From positions 1 through 17,827 of the forward strand of contig LSCM01000011.1 of NCBI GenBank assembly GCA_001577185.1: a stretch of DNA of 17,827 nucleotides. The letters run 5' to 3'. Under the pieces are notes generated by a model, which was not told the DNA's origin, ran no database searches, and saw nothing but the letters and a program-made list of their open reading frames with translations. Source of the stretch: Cloacimonetes bacterium TCS62. GTDB taxonomy: Bacteria > Cloacimonadota > Cloacimonadia > Cloacimonadales > TCS61. Of this stretch, positions 6,728-14,000 are shown piece by piece (positions within the stretch are counted from its first letter, which is position 1; each line of letters starts with the position of its first letter). Position numbers and translations under genes: made by a program.

Positions 6728-8032
6728 ATGAATTTAGAAATACGTGGTGCTTATTTATTAACACCAAAAGATGATAGTACAAAAGTAGAAAAAAAGACAT
6801 TGTTTATCAAGAATGGTAAGGTTCATTTTTCAAAACCTTTTAACAAGCCAGATCGTGTAATTATGGCAACTAACAAAGTCATATTTCCAGGGCTTACTAA
6901 TGCTCATCATCATATTTATTCTACATTATCCAAAGGAGTTCCCTGCGATGTACCTTTTAATGATTTTATGGGAAATTTGAAAAATTTATGGTGGACTCTG
7001 GATCATTCATTAAATAAGGAAGATATGATTCTTTCAACTGCGATTGCTATGAAAGATTCTATCTCGCATGGAGTAACAACTGTTTTTGATCATCATATTA
7101 GTGGATACACAGAAAATGCACTCACAGATATGGCTGAAGTTTTTGATGCCTATGGAGTGAGTGGAACCTTGGCGTTTGAGTTATCTGATAGGAATGGAGA
7201 AGAATTCTTTCTGAGATCTTTAGATGAAAACAAACGTTTTGCAAGAGAACAACAAGGCAAATCTGTTCAGGGTATGATCGGGTTACATGCATCATTTACA
7301 CTTAGCGATGATAGCCTTCAAAAAATTGCCGACTCTACCCAAAATTTTCCCATACATGTTCACGTAGCAGAAGGTGAGATCGATGGAATCCAGTGTAAAA
7401 ATAATTATGGTAAAGGCCTGATTGAGCGTTTTGATGATTTTGGTTTGATTAGAGATAATTCACTTTTGATACATTGTAGTAATCTAACTGACAAAGATCT
7501 GGAGATTTTGAAAAAACGTAATATCTTCATCGCACAAGCAGTTGATTCCAATATGAATAACGGACTAAATGTTGGTAATATTTCAGAATTCATTTCAGAG
7601 GGAATTAAAACAACAGTTGGTACAGACGGTATGCATCCGAGCACGATGAAAGCTTTAAAGAATTCTAATATTTTCACCAAATATCTTAATAAAAATTGTG
7701 ATCTAGGTTATCCGGAGATGAATGGATTATTCTTGAATAATTTCAAACTAAAAAAAGCATTTGGACTTCCTTTAGGAATTGAGGAAGGTGAGCCAGCAGA
7801 TATCGCAATCTTTGATTATCAGCCTGCCACACCGTTTAATTCGGAACAATTTCTTGGGCATCTCATTTTTGGAATAACCGAATCACGCTGTCAGTACGTT
7901 GTAAAAAATGATGAGATTTTGTTAGATGATTATCAGTTAACAAAAGAACTTTATGAAGATCTATTTGAACGATCTGAAGAAATTTCCAAAGCAATGTTTA
8001 AAAGATTTGAAAAGAATAAAGGGAACTATTGA
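6728..8032 (+). CDS. ssnA: SsnA-type amidohydrolase
   Basis: This 434-residue protein belongs to the metal-dependent amidohydrolase superfamily (deaminase/chlorohydrolase branch), and gene context points to SsnA. The metal ligands are all visible: H60 and H62 in TNAHHHIYS, H210/H212 in IHVHVAE with catalytic-type E215, H249 in LIHCSN, and D300 in VGTDGMHPS. A small N-terminal beta domain (1-50) and the closing C-terminal EPADIAIFD (355-363) complete the fold. E. coli SsnA sits beside ygfK in the purine-catabolic island, as here; the exact substrate is not settled, but a C-N bond in a purine-derived ring or amidine is likely. An AAGGAG SD precedes ATG 6728. It is the first gene after a candidate promoter and operator-like repeat, so it probably leads the transcript. 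Confidence 0.85.
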   Translation: MNLEIRGAYLLTPKDDSTKVEKKTLFIKNGKVHFSKPFNKPDRVIMATNKVIFPGLTNAHHHIYSTLSKGVPCDVPFNDFMGNLKNLWWTLDHSLNKEDMILSTAIAMKDSISHGVTTVFDHHISGYTENALTDMAEVFDAYGVSGTLAFELSDRNGEEFFLRSLDENKRFAREQQGKSVQGMIGLHASFTLSDDSLQKIADSTQNFPIHVHVAEGEIDGIQCKNNYGKGLIERFDDFGLIRDNSLLIHCSNLTDKDLEILKKRNIFIAQAVDSNMNNGLNVGNISEFISEGIKTTVGTDGMHPSTMKALKNSNIFTKYLNKNCDLGYPEMNGLFLNNFKLKKAFGLPLGIEEGEPADIAIFDYQPATPFNSEQFLGHLIFGITESRCQYVVKNDEILLDDYQLTKELYEDLFERSEEISKAMFKRFEKNKGNY

Positions 8033-8034
8033 AA

Positions 8035-8160
8035 GCTAACCTTGAGAACGGCTTCTATCAGAGGAATTCTTTCAAGTTAGCCTTTTCAATGGTTAGAATA
8101 AAGTGCAAGAAACCGTTGAAAAGGTTTAGCAAGAAGAAAAACCTTTTAAACCTTTTCAAA
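8035..8160 (+). promoter_or_regulatory. Structured ygfK leader with mutually exclusive hairpins
   Basis: Hairpin 1 pairs GCTAAC (8035-8040) and TTGA (8042-8045) with TCAA (8072-8075) and GTTAGC (8076-8081), leaving C8041 bulged. Hairpin 2 pairs CCTTTTCAATGGTT (8081-8094) with AACCGTTGAAAAGG (8111-8124), 14 pairs including one T-G. Hairpin 3 pairs TTGAAAAGGTTT (8116-8127) with AAACCTTTTCAA (8148-8159), 12 perfect pairs. Hairpins 2 and 3 share the strand 8116-8124 and cannot coexist. When hairpin 3 is absent, CCTTTT (8151-8156) could pair with AAAAGG (8169-8174), which includes part of the ygfK SD. This is the layout of an attenuator or riboswitch, but no known riboswitch class was recognised. 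Confidence 0.45.
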
Positions 8161-8182
8161 GTATAGTAAAAAGGAGAAAAAC

Positions 8183-11100
8183 ATGAGTGACATAATGCAA
8201 CCAGTTAGATTTAGCAAATTATTAAATTGGATCTTGGAAGAGTATGAAAAAGAAAAAACGATCTTTGGGATAAATGAATCGAAATTTTATAGGAAAGACG
8301 ACACTGCAACTTTTAAGTTATTTGGAGAAAAGTGCGAAACACCTATTGGCCCAGCTGCTGGACCGCATACGCAGTCTACTCCAAATATTGTCGCAGCCTA
8401 CCTGACAGGTAGTAGGTTTTTCGAGCTGAAAACTGTACAGATTTTGGATGAACTTGATATAGAAAAGCCTTGCATAGAAGCCAGTGATGAAGGTTATAAT
8501 ACAGAATGGAGTACAGAACTAACAGTTCCTCAAGCATATGAAGAATATGTGAAAGCATGGTTTTTAGTGCATCTGATGAATGAAATGTTTGGTCTTTCAC
8601 AACTTAAAGATCGAGCTTTTATTTTTAATATGAGTGTTGGTTATGATCTGAAAGGAATAAAATCTCCGAAAATTGATAAATTTATCGACGAATTAGAAGA
8701 TGCATCTAATAATGACGTTTTTAAGCAATGTAAAGCTGAACTAAAAGAGGCGATCGAAGCAGGTAAAATTCCGAATATTAAAGATCCAAAATTCGCTGAT
8801 ACAATTTCACCGAATATCTCAAATTCTATAACGCTATCAACCATGCATGGTTGTCCTCCGGAAGATCAAGAAGCAATCTGTAAATATTTTATTTCCGAGA
8901 AAAAAATGCACACTTTCGTTAAGTTAAATCCAACTTTACTTGGATATGAATATGTGAAAAATGTTTTTGATAATGCTGGTTTTGATCATATTACACTAAA
9001 AGAAGAATCATTTACCAATGATATGCAATATGAACCTGCTATTGAAATGCTCCATACTTTAGTAGATTTTGCTAAAAAACATGGAGTTCAATTTGGAGTA
9101 AAACTTTCCAATACCTTAGCTGTGAAAAATGATCAGGGTATGCTTCCTACTGATGAGATGTATATGAGCGGTAGAACTTTATATGTTTTAACTATAAATT
9201 TAGCTAAAAAATTATCCAATGAATTTGAAGGGAAATTACCAATTTCATATTCCGGTGGTGCTAATTATTTTAATATAAAAGATATATTTGAAACTGGTAT
9301 AAGACCAATAACAATGGCTACCGAGCTTTTAAATCCAGGTGGTTATGAGCGACTTCAACAAATAGCAGATTTACTCGCTCCTTCAATGAGAGATAAATTA
9401 TCTGAGATAATAGATACTAAGAAACTATCACATGTTGCAGAAGAAGCCTTGCAAAATGAGAGATATAAAAAAGAATACAAATCTGATGCTCCTATGAAAA
9501 TAGACCAAAAGCTCCCATTTGCGGACTGCTTTATTGCACCATGTACTATCGGTTGCCCTATAAATCAAGATATTCCGGAATATATAAGATTGGTAGGTGA
9601 GAAGCGGTATGAAGAAGCTTTAGAAATTATTATTTCAAAAAATCCGTTACCTTTTATTACAGGATTTATTTGTGATCATCAGTGCATGCTCAAGTGTGTT
9701 CGTAATGATTATGAAGAACCGGTTCTCATTCGAGAACTCAAAAGAGTTGCAGCGGAAAATGGTTTTGATGAATTTCTAGAAAATATGACAGTACCCAAAG
9801 AAAAGATCGAGAAAAAGGTCGTTGTGATCGGAGCAGGAGCCGCAGGATTATCTTCTGCCTACTTCTTAGCTCGTGAAGGTTTTGATGTAACAATATTTGA
9901 TAGTGCAGACAATCCTGGTGGAACAGTTGCAAATACTATCCCCGGATTTAGAATCCCTTCTTGGGCTATTGAAAATGACATCAAATTAATCAAGAATATG
10001 GGTGTGGAATTTCAAATGGGAAGCAAATACGATTTAGATATTCCTAAATTAAAAAATGATGGTTTTTCTTATATTAATTTAGCTATTGGAGCAATGAATT
10101 CGCGAATGTTAAAAGTTGATGGTGAACAGGAAAAAGTTCTTAGTGCGATCGATTTTCTAAAAGATTTCAACGATGATAAAAATGCAATCGATATTGGGAA
10201 GAATGTTGCTGTGATCGGAGGTGGAAATAGTGCAATGGATTCGGCACGTGCAGCTAAAAGAGTTCCTGGTGTTGAAAATGTCTACATAATTTATCGCAGA
10301 ACGATCAAACAGATGCCTGCAGACCGTGAAGAATTGGATTTTGCTGTGGAAGATGGAGTGATATTTAAGGAGCTTGTTAATCCGGAAACATTCAAAGATG
10401 GAAAATTGAAATGTCAGGTTATGAAGCTCGGTGAGAAAGATGCAAGTGGGCGTAGAAGGCCTATCCCAGTTGATGAAGAGTATGAGACTTTCAAAATAGA
10501 TACAGTACTTTCCGCAATAGGAGAAATAGTTGAATACGACCTTTTAGAGAAAAACAATATAAAAATCGACAAGGGTGATATTGCAACAGATGAGTACAAT
10601 GAAACAAGTAATGAAAATGTCTTTATATCCGGTGATGCTAATTTGGGTCCAGCAACTGTAGTAGAGGCTATTGAGGAAGGCCAAAAAGTCGCAAATGGTA
10701 TACTAAAAAAAGAAAAACTCTCACAACATCGTGTAGAAGCTGATCAATTTAAATTTGATACATATAATCGATTTAAAGAGATTGAAGATAAAAAGGGTGT
10801 TGTAGCATCCACAAAAGAGGAAACCGAGGAACCATCTCGATGTTTGGAGTGTAATATTGTGTGTAACAAATGTGTGGAAGTATGCCCAAACAGAGCGAAT
10901 ATACCTATCTACATAGAATCTGATAAATTGAAAGATATCAATCAGATATTGCATGTTGATGGTCTCTGTAATGAATGTGGGAATTGTGAAACATTTTGTC
11001 CCTATGATGGTGCTCCCTACAAAGATAAATTTACCTTATTCTGGACTGATGAAGATTTCATGGATAGCAAGAATGATGGCTTTATCTTAATTAATGAAGA

Positions 11101-11272
11101 AAAACCAGAATTTAAGGTTAGATTAGCAGAACAAATATTCAAAGCAAGATTCAATGAACATGGTGAGATCATTGGCTACGAAGAGTTTTGTAAGGATAAA
11201 AACAGTGATGAATGTTGGGAAATGTTAGAAATGATATGGGCAGTTTGGGAAAACTATAATTATTTGATCTAA
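8183..11272 (+). CDS. ygfK: YgfK-type iron-sulfur flavoprotein oxidoreductase
   Basis: This 1029-residue protein matches YgfK (annotated in databases as putative selenate reductase subunit), a multidomain relative of dihydropyrimidine dehydrogenase and glutamate synthase small subunit. In order: an N-terminal dihydroorotate-dehydrogenase-like TIM barrel (about 40-400, with TPIGPAAGPHTQ and SYSGGANYFN); an Fe-S domain with C449, C454, C458, C497, C501 and C505; an FAD Rossmann motif VVVIGAGAAGLSSAYFLA (546-563) with NPGG; an NAD(P)H motif VAVIGGGNSAMDSA (675-688) and YRRT; the FAD-closing ISGDANLGPATVVEA (815-829); then C887-C901 and the ferredoxin motif CNECGNCETFCP (929-940). It is cytoplasmic and likely moves electrons between NAD(P)H or ferredoxin and a purine-derived intermediate. 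A good AAGGAG SD (8171-8176) sets the start. Its 150-base leader is structured. Confidence 0.92.
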   Translation: MSDIMQPVRFSKLLNWILEEYEKEKTIFGINESKFYRKDDTATFKLFGEKCETPIGPAAGPHTQSTPNIVAAYLTGSRFFELKTVQILDELDIEKPCIEASDEGYNTEWSTELTVPQAYEEYVKAWFLVHLMNEMFGLSQLKDRAFIFNMSVGYDLKGIKSPKIDKFIDELEDASNNDVFKQCKAELKEAIEAGKIPNIKDPKFADTISPNISNSITLSTMHGCPPEDQEAICKYFISEKKMHTFVKLNPTLLGYEYVKNVFDNAGFDHITLKEESFTNDMQYEPAIEMLHTLVDFAKKHGVQFGVKLSNTLAVKNDQGMLPTDEMYMSGRTLYVLTINLAKKLSNEFEGKLPISYSGGANYFNIKDIFETGIRPITMATELLNPGGYERLQQIADLLAPSMRDKLSEIIDTKKLSHVAEEALQNERYKKEYKSDAPMKIDQKLPFADCFIAPCTIGCPINQDIPEYIRLVGEKRYEEALEIIISKNPLPFITGFICDHQCMLKCVRNDYEEPVLIRELKRVAAENGFDEFLENMTVPKEKIEKKVVVIGAGAAGLSSAYFLAREGFDVTIFDSADNPGGTVANTIPGFRIPSWAIENDIKLIKNMGVEFQMGSKYDLDIPKLKNDGFSYINLAIGAMNSRMLKVDGEQEKVLSAIDFLKDFNDDKNAIDIGKNVAVIGGGNSAMDSARAAKRVPGVENVYIIYRRTIKQMPADREELDFAVEDGVIFKELVNPETFKDGKLKCQVMKLGEKDASGRRRPIPVDEEYETFKIDTVLSAIGEIVEYDLLEKNNIKIDKGDIATDEYNETSNENVFISGDANLGPATVVEAIEEGQKVANGILKKEKLSQHRVEADQFKFDTYNRFKEIEDKKGVVASTKEETEEPSRCLECNIVCNKCVEVCPNRANIPIYIESDKLKDINQILHVDGLCNECGNCETFCPYDGAPYKDKFTLFWTDEDFMDSKNDGFILINEEKPEFKVRLAEQIFKARFNEHGEIIGYEEFCKDKNSDECWEMLEMIWAVWENYNYLI

Positions 11273-11291
11273 ACATATGGAATTGCGTAAA

Positions 11292-11369
11292 ATGAAAATA
11301 ACTTGGAGGAAATCAACAAAACAAATTTATCTTAGTAGGAGATTATCATGTATCTTTATGAATGTATAA
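11292..11369 (+). CDS. Leader micro-ORF A with IYxxRRLSCIF core
   Basis: This 25-codon frame in the ygfK-ygeY spacer ends in I-Y-L-S-RRLSCIF-M-N-V and stop. The core IYxxRRLSCIF also ends the micro-ORF at 13825-13905, and six of the nine shared residues (I, Y, R, R, S, F) use different synonymous codons, for example AGG-AGA against CGT-CGT for the two Arg. That points to selection on the peptide and not only on DNA. Against it, no good SD precedes ATG 11292; a GGAGG at 11305-11309 lies inside the frame with no in-frame NTG start just after it. It may be a translated leader that regulates ygeY, or a decayed copy of one. Confidence 0.4.
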   Translation: MKITWRKSTKQIYLSRRLSCIFMNV

Positions 11370-11425
11370 ACTCTAGAACTTATACTAAAGAATTATCAAG
11401 ATTGATTCTTGGTCAAAATAGTTAA
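11348..11425 (+). CDS. Possible 25-residue micro-ORF overlapping leader ORF A
   Basis: ATG 11348 is preceded by AGGAG (11337-11341) at a 6-base spacing, a better ribosome site than that of the overlapping leader frame. It encodes 25 residues beginning MYLYECINSR and stops 56 bases before ygeY. No homologous peptide was seen elsewhere in the window. The SD is built from the Arg codons of the overlapping RRLSCIF frame, so it may be incidental. Confidence 0.25.
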   Translation: MYLYECINSRTYTKELSRLILGQNS

Positions 11426-11481
11426 AATTCGAATGTTAACTAGCAGATCATAAAAAAGTAAATTAATAAAAGGAGTAATAC

Positions 11482-12693
11482 ATGAAAATTTTTGAAGATA
11501 TTAGATCTCTTTCTCATAAATATGAGAGTGAGACAGCACAATTTCTAGCAAGAATGATACAAACACCTTCTTTTTCTATGAAAGAAGGAAAAATGATCCA
11601 AGTGATCAAAAAAGAGATGGAAAAAGTCGGGCTTGATGAAATTAGAATTGATGACCTGGGCAGTATTATTGGTAAGATCGGTAATGGACCAAGGCTAATA
11701 GCTTTTGATGCTCACATCGATACAGTCTATCCAGGAAATTTGGATAATTGGGATTTCCCTCCTCATGAAGGTCGAATTGAAGACGGTAAAGTTTGGGGGA
11801 GAGGTGCTTCTGACCAACTTGGAGGTATGGCTTCTATGGTGTATGCTGCTAAGATTATCAAAGAGCTGGATCTTAACAAAGAATTCACAATACTTTTCAC
11901 TGGTACAGTAATGGAAGAAGATTGCGATGGAATTGCCTGGGAACATCTTATCAAAGAAGATGGCGTAAAACCAGAGCTGGTTATAAGTACAGAACCTACT
12001 AGTTTGAACGTCTATAGAGGACATCGAGGTAGAATGGAAATGATAATTGAAGTAAAAGGAACTTCATGTCATGGTTCTGCTCCCGAGAGAGGCGATAATG
12101 CCATTTATAAAATGGCTAAGATCGTGAATGAAGTAGAAAAACTTAACGATAGAATTATTGATGATGAATTCTTGGGGAAAGGTACAATAACTACAAGTAT
12201 TTTTGAGTCTGGGTCTCCCAGTCAATGTGCTGTAGCAGATTATGCAAAGATACAATTAGATCGTCGTCTTACCTGGGGAGAAACAAAAGAATCTGCTGTT
12301 GCAGAATTAGAAGAATGTTGCAAACTTGCAGGTGTAGAAGAGGCAAAAGTATCAGTACTTCGATACGATGCAACTGCCTATACCGGAAAAAAATATTCGG
12401 TCGAGAAATATTTTCCCACCTGGAAATTAGATGAGAATTCTAAGTGGATAAAAAAAGCATCAGATTCTTATACTAAAACATTTAAGAAATCACCTAAGAT
12501 AGATAAATGGACTTTCAGCACGAATTGTGTATTCATAATGGGAAAACATCCTGAGATAAAATGTCTTGGCTTAGGACCTGGTGATGAAGAACAAGCTCAT
12601 GCGCCGAACGAAATGACGAGAGTATCCGATCTAAGTGCAGCTACAGCTTTTTATGCTGGATTTGTAGCCGAGATTAATAATAACGAAATTTAA
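11482..12693 (+). CDS. ygeY: YgeY-type M20 family metallohydrolase
   Basis: This 403-residue protein is an M20-family dinuclear zinc hydrolase closest in layout to YgeY. Metal and catalytic residues are in place: H78 and D80 in DAHIDTV, D111 in GRGASDQLGG, E145 (general base) and E146 (ligand) in VMEEDCDG, E171 in ISTEPT, and H373 in AHAPNE. The lid/dimerisation domain sits at about 180-300, with GTSCHGSAPERG carrying H197. M20 enzymes hydrolyse peptide, amide or carbamoyl-type C-N bonds. In the E. coli island ygeY neighbours ygeW, ygeX and hyuA, and it is one of the genes linked to anaerobic purine breakdown, where it is expected to cleave an open-chain ureido or amino-acid-like intermediate. 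The AAGGAG SD before ATG 11482 is strong. It is separated from ygeW-1 by only 21 bases, so they are cotranscribed. Confidence 0.88.
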   Translation: MKIFEDIRSLSHKYESETAQFLARMIQTPSFSMKEGKMIQVIKKEMEKVGLDEIRIDDLGSIIGKIGNGPRLIAFDAHIDTVYPGNLDNWDFPPHEGRIEDGKVWGRGASDQLGGMASMVYAAKIIKELDLNKEFTILFTGTVMEEDCDGIAWEHLIKEDGVKPELVISTEPTSLNVYRGHRGRMEMIIEVKGTSCHGSAPERGDNAIYKMAKIVNEVEKLNDRIIDDEFLGKGTITTSIFESGSPSQCAVADYAKIQLDRRLTWGETKESAVAELEECCKLAGVEEAKVSVLRYDATAYTGKKYSVEKYFPTWKLDENSKWIKKASDSYTKTFKKSPKIDKWTFSTNCVFIMGKHPEIKCLGLGPGDEEQAHAPNEMTRVSDLSAATAFYAGFVAEINNNEI

Positions 12694-12714
12694 AATAAAT
12701 AAGGGGAGAATAAT

Positions 12715-13698
12715 ATGAAAACAGAACTGAGAGGAAAACACTTAATAACACTTGAAGATTGGTCTAGAGAAGACCTTGATACATTACTTAGTGTATCAAC
12801 AGATTTAAAAAGAAAATTTGCTATGGGCTTAAATACACCATATTTAACTAATGAAACAATGTTTCTTATGTTCTTTGAACAATCTACTAGAACTAGGAAC
12901 TCTATGGAAGCAGGGATTGCTCAGCTTGGTGGTCATGCTAATTATCTAGATACAAGTACAATGCAAATTGCTCACGGAGAAGTAGCAAAAGATACAGCAA
13001 TTATCTTATCAAGATATGGACATGCGATCGCTTGTAGAAATTGTTTTTGGGGAATTGGTAATAAGTATCTTAACGATATGGCAAAATGGGCAACTGTCCC
13101 TGTAATTAGTATGCAAGATGACCTTTATCATCCATTACAAGCAATAGCAGATATAATGACTATGAAGGAAAAATTTGGAATAGTTAGAAGAAAAAAGATT
13201 TCGATTATCTGGGCTTATGCTGATACACATAAAAAACCGATCTCTGTCCCGGTATCACAAGTACTTCTTTTCCCACGTTATGGGATGGATGTTACTCTGG
13301 CTCATCCAAAAGGATATGAACTTCCAGATTGGGTTATCGAGAAAGCAAAAAAGAATGCTGAATATCATGGTGGAACATTTACAGTTACTGATGATGAGAA
13401 AGAGGCTTACAACGGTGCTGATGTTGTAATTCCCAAGAATTGGGGTAATTGGGTTAACAATGAGGGCGAAGATGTAGTTGATGAACTTCTAAGTGCAAAT
13501 AAAAGTTGGAAATGTACCGAAGAGAAGATGAAACTTGCGAACAAAAATGTAAAATATATGCACGCACTTCCAGCTGATCGTAAAAACGAAGTTGAAGATA
13601 GTGTGATCGATGGACTACATTCAATAATCTATGACGAAGCTGAGAATCGAATTCATACTTCAAAAGCAATAATGCAATTAACAATGGGTGGAAAATAG
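12715..13698 (+). CDS. ygeW: YgeW-type carbamoyltransferase, paralogue 1 (HALP variant)
   Basis: This 327-residue protein belongs to the knotted carbamoyltransferase group (YgeW and N-acetylornithine carbamoyltransferase relatives). The carbamoyl-phosphate site is conserved: STRTR at 57-61 and HPLQ at 139-142. MQIAHGE (83-89) closely matches the YgeW loop that closes on substrate, and IIWAYADTHKKPISVP (164-179) corresponds to the proline-rich loop that forms the trefoil knot. In the second domain the usual H-C-L-P reads HALP (283-286), so the Cys is absent. In a catabolic cluster with carbamate kinase it most likely runs in the direction that yields carbamoyl phosphate from a carbamoylated intermediate. 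GGGGAG before the start is a strong SD. Of the three paralogues it looks closest to E. coli YgeW, but it is shorter at the C-terminus. Confidence 0.82.
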   Translation: MKTELRGKHLITLEDWSREDLDTLLSVSTDLKRKFAMGLNTPYLTNETMFLMFFEQSTRTRNSMEAGIAQLGGHANYLDTSTMQIAHGEVAKDTAIILSRYGHAIACRNCFWGIGNKYLNDMAKWATVPVISMQDDLYHPLQAIADIMTMKEKFGIVRRKKISIIWAYADTHKKPISVPVSQVLLFPRYGMDVTLAHPKGYELPDWVIEKAKKNAEYHGGTFTVTDDEKEAYNGADVVIPKNWGNWVNNEGEDVVDELLSANKSWKCTEEKMKLANKNVKYMHALPADRKNEVEDSVIDGLHSIIYDEAENRIHTSKAIMQLTMGGK

Positions 13699-13765
13699 AT
13701 AAATATCACTTAGATTTCAACTAGAATTTTCAATGTAAAATATTAATAAAATTTAAAAAATTTAA

Positions 13766-13794
13766 TTGACATAATTATTAAATTTTGTATCAAT
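13766..13794 (+). promoter_or_regulatory. Candidate promoter before the second carbamoyltransferase
   Basis: A perfect TTGACA (13766-13771) lies in the 302-base gap after paralogue 1. A TG at 13786-13787 and the weak box TATCAA (13788-13793, spacer 16) or ATCAAT (13789-13794, spacer 17) follow. The -10 is poor, so the call is tentative. It would give paralogues 2 and 3 and the kinase a transcript of their own, led by micro-ORF B. Confidence 0.35.
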
Positions 13795-13824
13795 AACATT
13801 TAGAGAAATTGGGGAGGTACAAGA

Positions 13825-13905
13825 TTGAAAAGTGAAATGTATATTAATTTCATGACTTTACGCATCTACAGAATGCGTCGTTTATCTTGTATCTTCATCG
13901 GTTGA
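13825..13905 (+). CDS. Leader micro-ORF B with IYxxRRLSCIF core (TTG start)
   Basis: A very strong SD, GGGGAGG (13811-13817), stands 7 bases before TTG 13825, opening a 26-residue frame that ends IYRMRRLSCIF-I-G and stop. The IYxxRRLSCIF core is shared with the micro-ORF before ygeY, mostly by synonymous codons. A 6-bp inverted repeat, ACGCAT (13860-13865) and ATGCGT (13873-13878), lies across the middle of the frame. The stop is 95 bases before the next gene, leaving room for a downstream regulatory structure. It is best read as a leader peptide whose translation controls the genes behind it. The peptide could alternatively have a function of its own. Confidence 0.5.
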   Translation: MKSEMYINFMTLRIYRMRRLSCIFIG

Positions 13906-13938
13906 ACAAAAGAATACTTAAGAGAACTGACTGACTAA

Positions 13939-13954
13939 TTACTTTTGAAAGTAA
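13939..13954. promoter_or_regulatory. 16-bp inverted repeat between leader ORF B and paralogue 2
   Basis: TTACTTT (13939-13945) and AAAGTAA (13948-13954) are perfect inverted repeats around a central TG. The two-base centre is too tight for a stable RNA hairpin at full length, so an operator for a dimeric regulator is more likely. It could also be a short attenuator stem linked to the leader peptide. Confidence 0.35.
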
Positions 13955-14000
13955 GTTATTGTATTGTTAACATGAAATAATTATATTGCAAGGAGATCAA

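Noticed and set aside
8035..8090. Intrinsic terminator after ssnA
   Set aside because: The hairpin stem has a bulge and a 26-base loop and is followed by only four T before C. It is weak as a terminator and better explained as part of the ygfK leader structure.
12225..12434. Cys/Arg-rich + strand frame of 69 codons
   Set aside because: It is an out-of-frame shadow of ygeY, and its composition (runs of C and R) comes from Ala/Val/Glu codons read off frame.
13986..14000. TTG start extending carbamoyltransferase 2 by five residues
   Set aside because: The SD AAGGAG (13990-13995) lies downstream of this TTG and at correct distance from ATG 14001, which is the better start.
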